Source: a bacterium
GTDB taxonomy: Bacteria; Bacillota; Bacilli; Lactobacillales; Streptococcaceae
Length of the DNA stretch: 64,000 nt
NCBI GenBank assembly: GCA_905221455.1
Contig: CAJNDF010000001.1
Coordinates: 248,001-312,000, forward strand
Direction of reading: 5' to 3'
Shown here: positions 39,229 through 51,585 of the stretch, piece after piece
Layout: the number at the start of each line of letters is the position of its first letter
How positions within the stretch are numbered: the first letter of the stretch is position 1
Program-made: the position numbers and the translations under genes
Notes under the pieces: generated by a model
Databases searched by the model: none
The model's input: only the letters and a program-made list of their open reading frames with translations
Told to the model about the DNA's origin: nothing

Positions 39229-40407
39229 TTAATCTGCGTAAATATATGTAACAAAACCTTCAGAAGTTGTTGTTGGATTGAACCATCCACGGTGATTTCC
39301 AATTGTACGATTACCTGCATAATTTGATTCTGATACTTGAATACTTGTTGATGATGAAACAGCTGTAACTACCGCTACGTGTCCATATCCACCATCGTTC
39401 CAACATGCAATCGCACCAACTTGAGGTGTTGAACCTGTACGGAATCCTGCAGCAGCTGCGCTTGTAGCCCACTGTGCTCCATTACCCCAATAGTCTCCAG
39501 CCCAAGGTGCTAATGTTTTAACTCCCCATGTACATTCTCCAATTGGATAACTTGAAGCATTTGTACTGTATGTTGGACGAACTTTTGCACGGACAGGTGC
39601 TGCCGCAGATTCAGATACTGCTTGCACTTGAGCTGTTAAGTTAGTGTTTGCTGAAGCAAGTACTGATTGTTGTTGGCTAGCTTGTTTTTCTTTATAAGCT
39701 GTCTCTGCCGCTGCTGCTGCTTTTGCTGCCGCTTCTGCTTCTGCTTTTTTCTCTAGCAAACTTGCTTTTTCATCTTCTGCTGTCGCTTTTTCAGCAGCAA
39801 GATTTAATTCTGCAGCCTTCAACTCAGCTTGTTTCGTTGTTAGGGCTTGTGCATCATCAGACAATTTCTGTTGATTTGCAATAACTGTATTAATTGCGTC
39901 ATTGTTCGCCACTTGTTTCTCAGAAATTGCTTTTTTATCTGCTTTTTGTTGTTCCAACATTTTGTTGTTAGCAGATACGATTTCATTCATTGCTGCTACA
40001 CGTGAAATAGCTTCTGTAATTGACTTCGAGTTTACAATCGTATTGATGTAGCTGGTTGCAGCTCCATTTGTTTGAGCACTACGAGCTTGTTTTTCCAAAG
40101 AATCATTGCGAGATACAATGTTTTTAGAAAGTTCTGTAATCTCACTCTCAAGTTTTTTGGATTCTGCTTGTAATCTATCATTTTCAGCTTGCAAGTTAGA
40201 TTGCTCAGCTTGGATAGCTGATACTTGCTCCTGAATTTGGTCAACTTGTTTTTGGGCTTCTTGTTGTTGTGCTGTTAAGTTACTAATTTTATTATCTTGA
40301 GCAGCAATTTTGTCATCAGTCGTTTCTGCATGCGCAGTTGTTAAAACAGCTACTTGAGAAACCATTACTGTACTTAATAAAAGTGACGCTAAGATTTTTT
40401 TCTTCAT
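39229..40407 (-). CDS. pcsB: Secreted cell-division murein hydrolase PcsB
   Basis: Essential septal hydrolase activated by FtsEX, 392 residues. A signal peptide (cut after TTAHA, about residue 27) is followed by a long coiled coil (about 30-250, heptads such as [42 protein letters not shown]), an Ala-rich linker and a C-terminal CHAP domain (about 275-392; Cys in [11 protein letters not shown], His in GYGHVAVVT). It lies upstream of rpsB and downstream of mreCD. A WalR-type box in its promoter fits the known WalRK control of pcsB. Confidence 0.96.
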   Translation of the reverse strand: MKKKILASLLLSTVMVSQVAVLTTAHAETTDDKIAAQDNKISNLTAQQQEAQKQVDQIQEQVSAIQAEQSNLQAENDRLQAESKKLESEITELSKNIVSRNDSLEKQARSAQTNGAATSYINTIVNSKSITEAISRVAAMNEIVSANNKMLEQQKADKKAISEKQVANNDAINTVIANQQKLSDDAQALTTKQAELKAAELNLAAEKATAEDEKASLLEKKAEAEAAAKAAAAAETAYKEKQASQQQSVLASANTNLTAQVQAVSESAAAPVRAKVRPTYSTNASSYPIGECTWGVKTLAPWAGDYWGNGAQWATSAAAAGFRTGSTPQVGAIACWNDGGYGHVAVVTAVSSSTSIQVSESNYAGNRTIGNHRGWFNPTTTSEGFVTYIYAD

Positions 40408-40443
40408 AATTACGTAGATACTCCTTCTTTTAAAGACAATACT

Positions 40444-40487
40444 AGTATACCAAAAAAAGGCCTAATGAATATTACGCCTTTGTTACA
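40444..40487 (-). promoter_or_regulatory. pcsB promoter with WalR box
   Basis: Minus strand TGTAACAAAGGCGTAA (40472-40487) matches the WalR repeat TGTNA-N6-TGTNA with one mismatch, centred about 33 bases upstream of TATACT (40444-40449), an activating position. Confidence 0.8.
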
Positions 40488-40501
40488 TTTTTGTTTCTTT
40501 C

Positions 40502-40996
40502 TCATAGATAATATTTTTCAAAAATAAACTGAAAAATAAGCATCCACACAAGATTTAAAATCATGGATGGTACTAGGCTATAAACGATAAAAATCGGCAG
40601 ACTATCTACAGTTAAACCTACCACTAATGCAAAGAGATAAGCTCCCATATCAAATAGAAAACTCATAACAATCATAGCCAAGATTCTTGTCCAACGATTC
40701 AACAAAATAACACTATTCAATTTATGAAGAAACGCTCCCAATAAGATAAATAAGAGAGTTGCAATCCCTATTAGATGGAAAAAGTAAACATCGTAAACCA
40801 AGCCTATCACAAAACAATAGACTAGGTAGAGATACTCTGATACTTCTATCGTCTCAAATAAGAGAAATAGAAAAAGAAAATGACTAGCCAAATGTACATG
40901 GGGGAAAAATGAGCCCAGAAGCTGGCTAATATGGGCGTCAATTAGAACCAAGAAAGGTAGCAATAAAAACACTCCAACCCGCTTTAACTGTCTCAT
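40502..40996 (-). CDS. mreD: Rod-shape/peripheral growth protein MreD
   Basis: A 164-residue polytopic membrane protein with about five hydrophobic helices and no large soluble part, fitting MreD. It works with MreC in peripheral peptidoglycan synthesis in ovoid cocci, although MreB is absent from streptococci. The ATG overlaps the mreC stop by one base. Sequence similarity in this family is low, so synteny (mreC-mreD-pcsB) carries the call. Confidence 0.9.
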   Translation of the reverse strand: MRQLKRVGVFLLLPFLVLIDAHISQLLGSFFPHVHLASHFLFLFLLFETIEVSEYLYLVYCFVIGLVYDVYFFHLIGIATLLFILLGAFLHKLNSVILLNRWTRILAMIVMSFLFDMGAYLFALVVGLTVDSLPIFIVYSLVPSMILNLVWMLIFQFIFEKYYL

Positions 40997-41814
40997 TATG
41001 AATTCCCCACTAATTCTATCACATCCACATTATGAGTATCTGCACTCAACTTAACAGTTACTTCTCGTGTCAAATAATCCGTACTATGCGTTGTGGCAAC
41101 CACTTCACCAACAGGAATATCCGCAACATTAAAGTTTCCTAATCCACCCGTTGTCACCTTATCACCTGTACTAATATCGCTATTGCTATTTAATTGGCTA
41201 ATTTTAAGAACTTCATTTTCCTTGTCATAGCCAACAATAATTCCATAAATTGTGGTAGTGCCGTGTTGAATTTTAACAGAAATCTTATCAGCATTTTCTG
41301 TATTTGTCAGAAGGTTGACCATGGTAGAGTTCTCCTCTACTTTCGAAACGCTCCCAATCAAACCACCATTTGCAATAGCTAACATGTTCTCAGAAGCCCC
41401 TTTTGATTTGCCCGCATCTAGAGTCAATTCCTGTTTCCAAGATACCGGAGAACGCATAATAACATCTGCTGCTAAAGTCTTTGTGGCTTGCAATTTAGAC
41501 TTCATATCAAGCAATTGGCGCAGTTGTTCATTTTCTGTCTTTAAACTTTCTGCCTCATTTGATTTAACTTCTAACTGGTAAATATGTTTCTTCAAACTTT
41601 CATTTTCATTATATGTTCGTGTCAAATGAGCCAAATCTGATTTGACAGAATCAAACCACTGAAAAGGTTTTTGCACAACCCTATCAACCAATGAGATTCC
41701 ATCTCCTAATTTTGTCACAATTGCGCTTGAATAAGTCGTCGCTAAGAGAGCTGACACAAGCAGAACAGTGACAAAAACAATAATGACATATTTTGATTTT
41801 TTAAAACGGTTCAT
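40996..41814 (-). CDS. mreC: Peripheral cell-wall growth protein MreC
   Basis: A 272-residue bitopic membrane protein: one N-terminal helix (about 9-29), a coiled coil (about 60-105, NENESLKKHIYQLEVKSNEAESLKTENEQLRQLL), then the MreC beta-barrel domain with VIMRSPVSWKQELTLDAGKSKGASENM and GDKVTTGGLGNFNVADIPVGEV. It organises the elongation machinery with MreD, RodA and PBP2b. It is first in mreC-mreD. Confidence 0.95.
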   Translation of the reverse strand: MNRFKKSKYVIIVFVTVLLVSALLATTYSSAIVTKLGDGISLVDRVVQKPFQWFDSVKSDLAHLTRTYNENESLKKHIYQLEVKSNEAESLKTENEQLRQLLDMKSKLQATKTLAADVIMRSPVSWKQELTLDAGKSKGASENMLAIANGGLIGSVSKVEENSTMVNLLTNTENADKISVKIQHGTTTIYGIIVGYDKENEVLKISQLNSNSDISTGDKVTTGGLGNFNVADIPVGEVVATTHSTDYLTREVTVKLSADTHNVDVIELVGNS

Positions 41815-41873
41815 ATCCCTACCTTTATATCAAAAACTGTTACAGTAACTTTTTTATAAATTCCTGAAAGCTA

Positions 41874-42668
41874 CTAAGATTTTAAGAAAAATAAGCAACA
41901 ACCAAGTACGAGAATAACAAGGATTGCTAGCGTATCTTTTCGAGTCCATTTCAATTGTCGGTATTGACTTCTGCCTTTCCCACCCTGATAACCACGCGCT
42001 TCCATGGCAATAGCCAAGGAATCTGCACGTTTTAAACTTGTCGCAAAAAGAGGAATCAAAATAGGAATCATCGCCTTTACTTTTTGAACAATACTTCCTT
42101 CTCCAAAATCCACTCCACGCGCTTTCTGCGCATTCATAATCCGCGTCGTATCATCCATCAATGTTGGGACAAAACGTAGACTCATGGACAGCATCAATCC
42201 AATTTCATGAACTGGAACTTTCACACGCTTTAAAGGTGCTAACAAAGCTTCGACAGCTGATGCCAAACTTAAGGGCATGGTCGTTAAGGTTAACAAAGTT
42301 GAAAAGAAAATTATAAATACAAAGCGACAAAAAATAATTCCAGCTTGTTGCAAAGCATAATCCGTGATTCTCACAAACGAAAACTCAAATAAAACATTCC
42401 CATTAGAAATGAAAAACAGTTGAAAAATAGTTGTGAAGGCAATCAAGAAAAACATAGACTTCAAGCCCTGAATAAAAAATGAAAGAGATACTCCTGACAA
42501 GGCAATAAATATCCCTGTCGCTATAAAAAGAATCAGATTCGTCAAAGGATTATTAACCCAAAACACAATCAAAATCAGTAGCATCATAGCCAGCAATTTG
42601 CTACGTGGATCCAACCGGTGAACCATCGAATCCCCTGGGATATAACGCCCCAAAATCATACTATCCAT
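41874..42668 (-). CDS. ecfT: ECF transporter transmembrane subunit EcfT
   Basis: A 264-residue membrane protein (CbiQ family) that couples the two ECF ATPases to exchangeable vitamin-binding S components. Several helices are visible, and the two cytoplasmic Ala-Arg-Gly motifs that dock in the ATPases are present: QKARGVDFG and MEARGYQGG. It overlaps ecfA2 by 8 bases. No S component is encoded here, so the module is probably shared. Confidence 0.95.
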   Translation of the reverse strand: MDSMILGRYIPGDSMVHRLDPRSKLLAMMLLILIVFWVNNPLTNLILFIATGIFIALSGVSLSFFIQGLKSMFFLIAFTTIFQLFFISNGNVLFEFSFVRITDYALQQAGIIFCRFVFIIFFSTLLTLTTMPLSLASAVEALLAPLKRVKVPVHEIGLMLSMSLRFVPTLMDDTTRIMNAQKARGVDFGEGSIVQKVKAMIPILIPLFATSLKRADSLAIAMEARGYQGGKGRSQYRQLKWTRKDTLAILVILVLGCCLFFLKS

Positions 42669-43500
42669 TTAGCGACTCCTTGAACTCCTCTATCTTGATC
42701 GGTAATCGTTTAAATGCCACGCCTCTATCAGCCAATCGTTTACAAAAAGCTGTAATCTTAGGTACTCCCAACTGAACTTCTTCCATAAAAACAACATCTT
42801 GAAAGACATCACTCGGTCTACCAAACTTAACTAAACGTCCCTTTTCCATCACATAGACTTGGTTCGCATATTCAGCCACATCATCCATCAAATGCGTTAC
42901 CAAAACAATGGTCATCCCTGACTGGTGGAGTTTTTTGAACAAATTCATCAACTCTTTTCTACCTAAAGGATCTAGACCTGCCGTGGGCTCATCTAAGACT
43001 AATATAGCTGGTTCCATGGCAAGTATGCCTGCAATGGCGACACGTCTCATTTGTCCACCTGACAGCTCAAACGGACTGCGATCAAAAAGTGATTCCTCAA
43101 TTCCAACCAAAGCCAGTTTCTCACGCGCAATCTGCTCCGCATCTTCTTCAGAAACTCCAAAATTTTGCGGTCCAAAAGCAACATCCTTCAAAACTGTTTC
43201 TTCAAAGATCTGATTTTCAGCAAACTGAAATACCAAGCCAACCTGTTTTCTAATTTGACGAATATCTTTATTTTTAGAAGTCGAGGTGATTAAGGTATCA
43301 AAAACTCGTACACTTCCTTGACTTGGCACCAATAAACCATTTAAAAGTTGTAAAATAGTTGATTTACCGCTACCTGTGTGGCCAATTAAAGCCGTATAAG
43401 AACCATCTTCAATCGTTAAAGAAACATCCGACAAAGCTGTTGAAGCTAAGGGAGTACCTTCTTGATATGTAAAACTCACATTTTCTAGAGCAATTCCCAT
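42661..43500 (-). CDS. ecfA2: ECF transporter ATPase EcfA2
   Basis: A 279-residue cytoplasmic ATPase. Walker A is [10 protein letters not shown] near 40, Q-loop [12 protein letters not shown], signature LSGGQMRR, Walker [13 protein letters not shown] and H-loop LVTHLMDD. It forms a heterodimer with EcfA1 under EcfT. The gene overlaps ecfA1 by 16 bases and ecfT by 8, so the three are translated together. Confidence 0.95.
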   Translation of the reverse strand: MGIALENVSFTYQEGTPLASTALSDVSLTIEDGSYTALIGHTGSGKSTILQLLNGLLVPSQGSVRVFDTLITSTSKNKDIRQIRKQVGLVFQFAENQIFEETVLKDVAFGPQNFGVSEEDAEQIAREKLALVGIEESLFDRSPFELSGGQMRRVAIAGILAMEPAILVLDEPTAGLDPLGRKELMNLFKKLHQSGMTIVLVTHLMDDVAEYANQVYVMEKGRLVKFGRPSDVFQDVVFMEEVQLGVPKITAFCKRLADRGVAFKRLPIKIEEFKESLNG

Positions 43501-44312
43501 AGCTTATCCTCTAGCTCACTTTCTGTCAAATAATTTTCAGGCAAATCATAGCCATTCTGGCTCAAAGAATTTTTTAATTGATTGGCAAAAGGATCGTCTA
43601 ATCCAATTTGATCTAAATCATTTCGAGAGAAAAGATCTCTTGGACTACTAGTTGATTCAATTTCCCCTTTTTTCATGACCAATACGCGATTACTCATGGC
43701 AACTTCTTCCAAATCATGTGTAATGGAAATGACCGTCATATCATAGTCTTTTCGAATTCCTTTTACTGTCTCAATAAGTTCTCTACGTCCCTCAGGATCC
43801 AGCATACTCGTTGCTTCATCTAAGATTAAAATAGCTGGTCTTAGGGCTACAACACCTGCAATAGCCACACGTTGCTTTTGTCCACCTGATAGACGCGCCG
43901 GCTCTCTCTTTTTAAAGTCCAACATGCCAACCAAATCCAGAGCTTCTTCCACTCTCTTTTTCATTTCTTGACGAGAAAGGCCCTGATTTTCCAAACCAAA
44001 GGCAACATCATCTTCAACAGTCGCTCCAACAAATTGATTGTCTGGATTTTGAAAAACCATACCGATTTGACGCCGTATGCTCCAAACATTTTCCTCAGTC
44101 AACCGTTGGCCATCGATTACAATATCTCCAGATTCTGCTTCCAGTAAGCCATCAATTAATCGTACAGTCGTTGATTTACCACTACCATTGTGCCCTACAA
44201 TCGAAAGCCATTCTCCACGTTTCACGTGAAACGTAATATCCTTCACATCGTAGTATTTCTGATTTTCTTTATAGCGAAAAGAAAGATTTTTTACATCAAT
44301 TATTGATTTCAT
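43485..44312 (-). CDS. ecfA1: ECF transporter ATPase EcfA1
   Basis: A 275-residue partner ATPase with Walker [11 protein letters not shown] near 39, Q-loop [21 protein letters not shown] (typical of EcfA1), signature LSGGQKQR, Walker [13 protein letters not shown] and SITHDLEEV. It is the first ATPase gene of the ecfA1-ecfA2-ecfT set and overlaps pgsA by four bases. Confidence 0.95.
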   Translation of the reverse strand: MKSIIDVKNLSFRYKENQKYYDVKDITFHVKRGEWLSIVGHNGSGKSTTVRLIDGLLEAESGDIVIDGQRLTEENVWSIRRQIGMVFQNPDNQFVGATVEDDVAFGLENQGLSRQEMKKRVEEALDLVGMLDFKKREPARLSGGQKQRVAIAGVVALRPAILILDEATSMLDPEGRRELIETVKGIRKDYDMTVISITHDLEEVAMSNRVLVMKKGEIESTSSPRDLFSRNDLDQIGLDDPFANQLKNSLSQNGYDLPENYLTESELEDKLWELL

Positions 44313-44854
44313 TTCGAACCAAATGTCCCTTTAAATACATAGGCACTACCCTTGAAATAGTCATAGCCAGAGTAGATAGTGAAAAATAAGGCTACATAAA
44401 GTAGAACTTGACCAATCAAAGTCCAATGTAATAGCAAGAAAATAATGGCAAACATCTGACTGAAAGTTTTAATTTTTCCAGGCATTGCCGCTGCTAAAAC
44501 TGTTCCTCCAGTTTCAACCAGTAAAAGCCTTAAACCTGTCACAGCCAACTCTCGACAGATAATCACTGCAACAATCCAAGCCGGAGCCATGCCTAACTCA
44601 ATCAGCATAATAAAAGCCGACATAACTAGTAGCTTATCCGCCATAGGATCTGCAAATTTACCAAAATTACTGACCACATTCCATTTACGAGCTAAATATC
44701 CGTCTAAATAATCTGTGATACTGGCAATCGCAAAGATAATAGCCGCTACCATATGACTTTCTATCGAATTTCCTATCGTTAAAATAAAGATAAAAATAGG
44801 TATAAAGAGAATTCGACCTATTGTTAAGAGATTGGGAATTTGTTCTTTTTTCAT
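44309..44854 (-). CDS. pgsA: CDP-diacylglycerol--glycerol-3-phosphate phosphatidyltransferase
   Basis: Membrane enzyme of 181 residues that makes phosphatidylglycerophosphate, the committed step to phosphatidylglycerol. The CDP-alcohol phosphatidyltransferase motif D-G-x2-A-R-x8-G-x3-D-x3-D is complete in DYLDGYLARKWNVVSNFGKF followed by ADPMADK. About five hydrophobic helices are visible. It lies between rodZ and ecfA1. Confidence 0.97.
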   Translation of the reverse strand: MKKEQIPNLLTIGRILFIPIFIFILTIGNSIESHMVAAIIFAIASITDYLDGYLARKWNVVSNFGKFADPMADKLLVMSAFIMLIELGMAPAWIVAVIICRELAVTGLRLLLVETGGTVLAAAMPGKIKTFSQMFAIIFLLLHWTLIGQVLLYVALFFTIYSGYDYFKGSAYVFKGTFGSK

Positions 44855-44864
44855 TCGTTTTTCC

Positions 44865-45707
44865 TTAATTTTTAGTAAAGGTTACAGTGATTTGTCCAGT
44901 CTGAGCTGTTAATTTCGATAAATCAACAGTCTGATTATCTACTGTCAAAGTAACACCTTTTACAACACCTAACGTAATGGCTACAGGACTTTTAGTTGAA
45001 ACGGTTGCTTCTGCGCTTTTATTATCCGGTGATAAGGTTACACCGCCCTCAAGTTCGCTTTCTGAAACGCTGATCCAACTTGTAACATCTGAAACTGCCA
45101 ATTGCAATTTAACTGTTTCCTTACTTGTCTTATAAGCGATTTCTACATGATTTCCTTCACCTGATACACTTATAGCTGATTCTACACTAGAAGAACTGCT
45201 AGATGAACTACTACTTGAAGAGTGGGGAACAGAGCTAGTTGAACTTATTGAACTTGTTGATTGAACCACACTGTAATTAGAAAGAGAAGGCCCCTCTGGT
45301 TGAGTTTGAATATAGTTCCAAACATAATAGGTCACAAAAATTAAAATCGATAAGGCAAAAAGGATAAAATAAAATAAAGGTAAAAATGATGTTTTTTTCT
45401 TATTTTTCTTACTTGAACGTCTGCGCCCTGTCAACTCATCTTCATCAACATCTACTTCCTCATAAGTAATCATACTCCCAGAATCATAAGCATCCAAAAC
45501 AATTTGGTCATCTAACTCAACAGCCCATGCATATTTTCTCAAGAAAGAGCGTGTGTAAAAAGGACTTGGAAGTTGATCGAAATCGTCTGCTTCCATTGCT
45601 TCCAACATATCTAACTGGATGTCTGTCTTTTTCTTCAATTCATCTAAACTCAATCCCTGATTGATTCTAGCTAATCGTAAAACCTCACCAATTGTTTTTT
45701 TCCTCAT
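44865..45707 (-). CDS. rodZ: RodZ-like membrane-anchored helix-turn-helix protein
   Basis: A 280-residue cell-shape protein: a cytoplasmic HTH domain (about 1-75, TIGEVLRLARINQGLSLDELKKKTDIQLDMLEAM), a basic juxtamembrane stretch (RRRSSKKNKKK), one transmembrane helix (about 113-135) and an extracellular DUF4115-like domain (about 195-280). Between them is a serine-only run of about 12 inside a Ser-rich linker. I take the ATG at 45707 (MRKKTIGE) with AAGGG upstream; the one at 45716 is too close to its site. It neighbours pgsA as in other streptococci. Confidence 0.9.
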   Translation of the reverse strand: MRKKTIGEVLRLARINQGLSLDELKKKTDIQLDMLEAMEADDFDQLPSPFYTRSFLRKYAWAVELDDQIVLDAYDSGSMITYEEVDVDEDELTGRRRSSKKNKKKTSFLPLFYFILFALSILIFVTYYVWNYIQTQPEGPSLSNYSVVQSTSSISSTSSVPHSSSSSSSSSSSSVESAISVSGEGNHVEIAYKTSKETVKLQLAVSDVTSWISVSESELEGGVTLSPDNKSAEATVSTKSPVAITLGVVKGVTLTVDNQTVDLSKLTAQTGQITVTFTKN

Positions 45708-45748
45708 ACTTGTCATCCCTTCTTTCTAGTGTCTATTATGATAGGTTA

Positions 45749-47032
45749 CTACGATGGGAATATTGTAAAATCAACTATATCCCCTTCATCTATTAAGTGA
45801 TGCCCTGCTTCAAGGACATCCTCTAAAGTAATTTCCTGTAAAATCTTTGGTAAATCAAAAATTGTCTCACCATGTTCAAAAGCATCATATTGCGTTGCAA
45901 TAAATTCAAGAGAGTTCATGCTACTAAAAAATTCTCCAAACATCTCTCTTTTGATAATATCTAAATGATCCTCTGTAATATCCAAATCCTTTGTGAAATT
46001 ACGAATGGCCTTTCTAAACTGATGAGATAAAGCAACTGGCTCTTTCGCATCCATTGTCAACATAACAAAATGAAAACGACTTGTTACTTCAATTTCAAGA
46101 GATAAGGACGCATCTATTTTACCTGATTCATATAACTTTTGAAAACGATCCGAAGTCCAACCAAACATCATTGCAAACAATAATTTTAATAAAATATGAT
46201 GTCGATAGCAATCCGCCTCAGCAACTTCTCGATTACCTCTAATCCCAATCGCTAGTTTGGGAGAAGATACTTCCATTCTCCTACTGTCTGTTGACTTCAC
46301 ATTTTGTAAAAGCAACTTTTCTTTTAATACTTCCTGAACATTTAGATCTTCCAGTTCTTTTCTTTCAAAATAGTCCTGTACTCGCTCCACATCAAAATTA
46401 CCAACTAAAAACAGAGACATGTTTACAGTTTTGTAAAACCTTGTAAAATTTTCTTGCAAATTAGTTAGATTGATTTGGGAAATGGACTCCTCGCTTCCAA
46501 CTATATCCGTTGCTAAAGGTGTACCAGGATACAAATTTGCTAAAGTTGAAAAGAATAAACACGAATCTGGATCATCTTGATACATTTCTCGTTCCTGCTG
46601 GATAATATCCTGCTCTCTTAAAATGGAATCTTCAGTAAAATGTGCCGATGTTACCAATTCATCAAGTAAATCTAAATTCTCTAAGAGATAATCCGTCGAT
46701 GAAAAAAGATAGTTTGTTTTTGTAAAGCTTGTAAAGGCATTGCTATCTGCACCTAGACTCGTAAAAGCCGATATTAAATCACTAGAATCTTCTCTCTCAA
46801 ATAATTTATGTTCCAGAAAATGAGCAATCCCTGCAGGATGTCGTTTTACACCTCCGTCAACTTCTTTGTCAATCGTATCTACCGAACCAAACTGTACAGT
46901 TACACTCCCGTAAACCTCTTTAAATTCCTTTTTAGGTAGAAGAGCTACTGTCAATCCGTTTGCCAAACGAGTTCGATAAACCATTTCTTTTACAGCTGGA
47001 TAGTATTTTTCTTCAAAAACAACCTTTGTCAT
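45749..47032 (-). CDS. ymfH: M16-family zinc peptidase (YmfH-like)
   Basis: A 427-residue insulinase-like protein. The inverted zinc motif HxxEH is present in AGIAHFLEHKLFE near 70, with the downstream glutamate region in QQEREMYQDDPD about 75 residues later. It is probably the catalytic half of a heterodimer with the gene upstream, as in mitochondrial processing peptidase-type pairs. The two overlap by four bases. Substrate is unknown. Confidence 0.88.
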   Translation of the reverse strand: MTKVVFEEKYYPAVKEMVYRTRLANGLTVALLPKKEFKEVYGSVTVQFGSVDTIDKEVDGGVKRHPAGIAHFLEHKLFEREDSSDLISAFTSLGADSNAFTSFTKTNYLFSSTDYLLENLDLLDELVTSAHFTEDSILREQDIIQQEREMYQDDPDSCLFFSTLANLYPGTPLATDIVGSEESISQINLTNLQENFTRFYKTVNMSLFLVGNFDVERVQDYFERKELEDLNVQEVLKEKLLLQNVKSTDSRRMEVSSPKLAIGIRGNREVAEADCYRHHILLKLLFAMMFGWTSDRFQKLYESGKIDASLSLEIEVTSRFHFVMLTMDAKEPVALSHQFRKAIRNFTKDLDITEDHLDIIKREMFGEFFSSMNSLEFIATQYDAFEHGETIFDLPKILQEITLEDVLEAGHHLIDEGDIVDFTIFPS

Positions 47033-48279
47033 TCTATTCCTTCCATAAAGTAAATTGCCTGTAGCTTCACATTATTAGCTGCTCTACAAATATCATCTTT
47101 GTCAATTTGTTCAAGCTTTTCAATCCAACTTTTAAAGTCTGCTGAGGATTTTCCAAGTAAGGCATTTTGATAAGCACGTTCAATCAATGAACTTTGATTA
47201 TCTTGAGAAAGTAACAAAGACCGATGAATCATTTCCTTGGTCTGCTCTAACTCAAGATCTGTAAAATGACCTTTTTTTAAATCAAGCAATTGATTATTCA
47301 TCATTTTTCGAGCCTGATTCCGATTTTCTCGATCGATACCAGCATACATCCTTAAAAATCCACTAAATAAATCAAGCTGACTTGAAATGGTATAAGCTAA
47401 TCCAGCATTTTCACGGACATTTGTAAAGAGCTTAGAATGAGCAAATCCGCCAAGTAAACCATTCATTACAATCATGGGTAAATGTTGCTCATCACCATAT
47501 TCAGCAGAGCAATGATAGCCCAACTCTAAAATAGACTGTCCCACATTTTTCCGAACCATACCTTCCTGAAGAATATTGGAATAAGGTTGACAATACTGAA
47601 CCTTCAAATCACCTTCTCGACCTTTAAAACCAAATGATTCTAATACATTTAGAATTTCAACCTCATTAAAATCACCTAGGAAAAAGAAATCTATTCGATC
47701 TTTGTCCAAAAATTCTTGGAAACAAGAATAAGAACTTTGTGGAGTTTCAGCTAAAATACGATTTCGTAAATCACTGTATTCCAATTGGAGACGTTCATCA
47801 TGAAAAAATAATTTGTCTAATTCTTTATGTGCGAAATAAAAAGAATCATCCATATCAGCTGCTAAACTTGCTAGCAATTGTTTTTTCTCAATTTCAAATA
47901 AGGCCGAATCAAACCCATTATCAACTACTACGGGTGAAAAAAGAGTTTCTTTTACTAGTTCCAAAACCTGAGAAGTTAGCACATTTTTCTTACTTAAAAA
48001 CTCATCACGAACATATGTGAATGTCAATTCTACAATGTGGCTTTGTCCTCTTCTAAAACAATTAGTTGACATATCTGTACCATATAGACTAGCCAAGTGT
48101 CTCCTCAAATTTTGAGAAGTGGGGTACAGCTGGTTAGCAGTCTCTAGCATACTCGCACTCAACATGCGACCTGCAATCGTATCAAGAGATAATGGAGCTG
48201 TAAAACGCACGGTGATTTTGTTCGTTTTAAACTTCTTTGATTGGATAAAATGTGTTGAAATTCCATGCACTAACTCCAT
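47029..48279 (-). CDS. ymfF: M16-family peptidase-like protein without zinc motif (YmfF-like)
   Basis: A 416-residue M16-fold protein. No HxxEH motif occurs where it is expected: the N-terminal region reads SLDTIAGRMLSASMLETANQLYP. The C-terminal half has the M16 LGGFAHSKLFTNVRENAGLAYTISS block. It is therefore probably the non-catalytic partner of the adjacent peptidase. It is first of the pair and divergent from yaaA-recF. Confidence 0.88.
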   Translation of the reverse strand: MELVHGISTHFIQSKKFKTNKITVRFTAPLSLDTIAGRMLSASMLETANQLYPTSQNLRRHLASLYGTDMSTNCFRRGQSHIVELTFTYVRDEFLSKKNVLTSQVLELVKETLFSPVVVDNGFDSALFEIEKKQLLASLAADMDDSFYFAHKELDKLFFHDERLQLEYSDLRNRILAETPQSSYSCFQEFLDKDRIDFFFLGDFNEVEILNVLESFGFKGREGDLKVQYCQPYSNILQEGMVRKNVGQSILELGYHCSAEYGDEQHLPMIVMNGLLGGFAHSKLFTNVRENAGLAYTISSQLDLFSGFLRMYAGIDRENRNQARKMMNNQLLDLKKGHFTDLELEQTKEMIHRSLLLSQDNQSSLIERAYQNALLGKSSADFKSWIEKLEQIDKDDICRAANNVKLQAIYFMEGIE

Positions 48280-48411
48280 GATTTACCTCCTTATATACAG
48301 ACTTCTATTATATCACGAAAACCTGAAATTTTCTTGTTCTCTGTAATACTTTTGAAATAAAAATCGCTTACATTTCTCCCTGTTTCTCTCACTATTTTTA
48401 GGAAAATATGG

Positions 48412-48417
48412 TATAAT
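48412..48417 (+). promoter_or_regulatory. -10 element of yaaA-recF
   Basis: TATAAT preceded by TGG (an extended -10 form is not exact), 20 bases upstream of the yaaA ATG at 48438; GAGG is the ribosome site. It lies in the 158-base divergent gap with ymfF. Confidence 0.55.
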
Positions 48418-48437
48418 ACCAAAGATTGAGGTGAATT

Positions 48438-48806
48438 ATGGAATACAAATTATTTGAAGAATTTATTACCCTCCAAGCACTGCTCAAAGAACTTGGAATT
48501 ACACATAGCGGAGGAGCTATCAAATCCTTTCTCTCTGAACATTCTGTTTACTTTAATGGGGAGTTAGAAAGTCGTCGCGGTAAAAAACTTCGTATTGGCG
48601 ATAAAGTTGACATCCCTGACATAGACATTGACATCTTGTTGACACAACCTACTTCTGAAGAACAAGATGAATACCAAGCTGATAAAGTTGAAAAAGAACG
48701 AATCGCTAAACTTGTCAAAGAGATGAATAAGGGAGTTAAAAAAGACAAATCGAAACCTGCTTCATCACCTAAAAGCAAACAAGCTCCGAGATTCCCTGGT
48801 AGATAA
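48438..48806 (+). CDS. yaaA: S4-domain protein YaaA
   Basis: A 122-residue RNA-binding protein with an S4 domain (about 1-70; [48 protein letters not shown]) and a basic tail ([22 protein letters not shown]). Such genes accompany recF or dnaN in Firmicutes. It precedes recF by two bases on one transcript. Its exact RNA target is not known. Confidence 0.92.
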   Translation: MEYKLFEEFITLQALLKELGITHSGGAIKSFLSEHSVYFNGELESRRGKKLRIGDKVDIPDIDIDILLTQPTSEEQDEYQADKVEKERIAKLVKEMNKGVKKDKSKPASSPKSKQAPRFPGR

Positions 48807-48808
48807 TC

Positions 48809-49900
48809 ATGTGGCTACAACACCTATCTCTCAAGACTTTTCGTAACTACAAAGAGACAAAAATAGACTTTAATCCTAAATTGAATGTCTTTTTGGGACG
48901 TAATGCACAAGGAAAAACAAACATGCTAGAGGCTATCTATTTTTTAGCCTTAACGCGTAGTCATCGAACTCGAACAGATAAAAATCTCATTCATTTTGAT
49001 GAGGAACAACTTCATCTTTCAGGTCTCGTTCAGAAAAAAACTGGATCCATTCCCCTAGAAATCGAACTAACACAAAAAGGTCGTGTGACAAAAGTTAATC
49101 ATTTAAAACAGGCGCGCCTTTCAGATTATGTAGGACACATGAATGTTGTCTTATTTGCTCCTGAAGATTTACAACTAATTAAAGGAGCACCTTCTGTTCG
49201 ACGAAAATTCATTGATATGGAACTTGGACAAATCAAGCCAATCTATTTATCTGACTTAACCAATTATAATCACATCCTAAAACAAAGAAACACTTATCTA
49301 AAATCAGCTCAAAAAATAGATGAAACCTTCCTTTCTGTGTTGGATGATCAGCTAGTTGATTATGGATGTCGTGTAATGAATCACCGCTTAGATTTCATAA
49401 AAAAGCTAGAATCATTTGGGCGTAAGAAACATTTTGAACTCTCTAATCAAATTGAAGAGCTGTCAATATCCTATCAATCTTCTGTCAAGATAACTGACAA
49501 AGAAGACTTATCCGAATCTTTCAAAATTGCTTTAGAAAAAAGTAAATCCAGAGATTTATTTAAAAAGAATACTGGTGTTGGTCCTCATCGAGATGACATT
49601 TCTTTTTATATAAATGGGATGGATGCTAGTTTTGGAAGTCAAGGCCAACATCGTAGTCTCGTCCTCTCGATAAAATTAGCAGAAATCGAGTTAATGGAAA
49701 GTATTACTACAGAATCTCCGATATTATTGCTTGACGATGTTATGAGTGAACTTGACAACACTAGACAGTTAAAATTATTAGAAACGATTTCTCAGTCAAT
49801 CCAAACCTTTATTACAACAACAAGCTTAGATCATCTTCAAAATTTACCAGAAAATCTAAGTGTTTTCACTATTCAAGATGGTAAAGTTGCTGTAAACTAA
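48809..49900 (+). CDS. recF: Recombination protein RecF
   Basis: SMC-like ATPase of 363 residues that helps load RecA at single-strand gaps. Walker A is GRNAQGKTN near 31, the signature [11 protein letters not shown] near 275 and Walker [14 protein letters not shown] near 308. The family length is about 360. In this lineage recF sits near guaB rather than beside dnaN, as here. Confidence 0.97.
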   Translation: MWLQHLSLKTFRNYKETKIDFNPKLNVFLGRNAQGKTNMLEAIYFLALTRSHRTRTDKNLIHFDEEQLHLSGLVQKKTGSIPLEIELTQKGRVTKVNHLKQARLSDYVGHMNVVLFAPEDLQLIKGAPSVRRKFIDMELGQIKPIYLSDLTNYNHILKQRNTYLKSAQKIDETFLSVLDDQLVDYGCRVMNHRLDFIKKLESFGRKKHFELSNQIEELSISYQSSVKITDKEDLSESFKIALEKSKSRDLFKKNTGVGPHRDDISFYINGMDASFGSQGQHRSLVLSIKLAEIELMESITTESPILLLDDVMSELDNTRQLKLLETISQSIQTFITTTSLDHLQNLPENLSVFTIQDGKVAVN

Positions 49901-49916
49901 AATTGACAATATTGTA

Positions 49917-49950
49917 AAAGAACTCCTGTTTTCACGGGAGTTCTTTTTAT
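49917..49950. terminator. Bidirectional terminator between recF and guaB
   Basis: AAAGAACTCC (49917-49926) pairs with GGAGTTCTTT (49937-49946), followed by TTTATTTCTTTT; convergent genes on either side share it. Confidence 0.85.
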
Positions 49951-49955
49951 TTCTT

Positions 49956-51516
<1,561 letters not shown>

Positions 51517-51532
51517 ATGTTACAGGGGTAAA

Positions 51533-51572
51533 TAAAAAACTATCTTTTCTTTCTGATAGAAATGATAGTTTC
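51533..51572 (-). terminator. trpS terminator
   Basis: Minus strand AACTATC (51565-51571) and GATAGTT (51538-51544) pair across a 20-base loop, then TTTTATTT. Confidence 0.65.
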
Positions 51573-51585
51573 TTGTAAAATAAAC

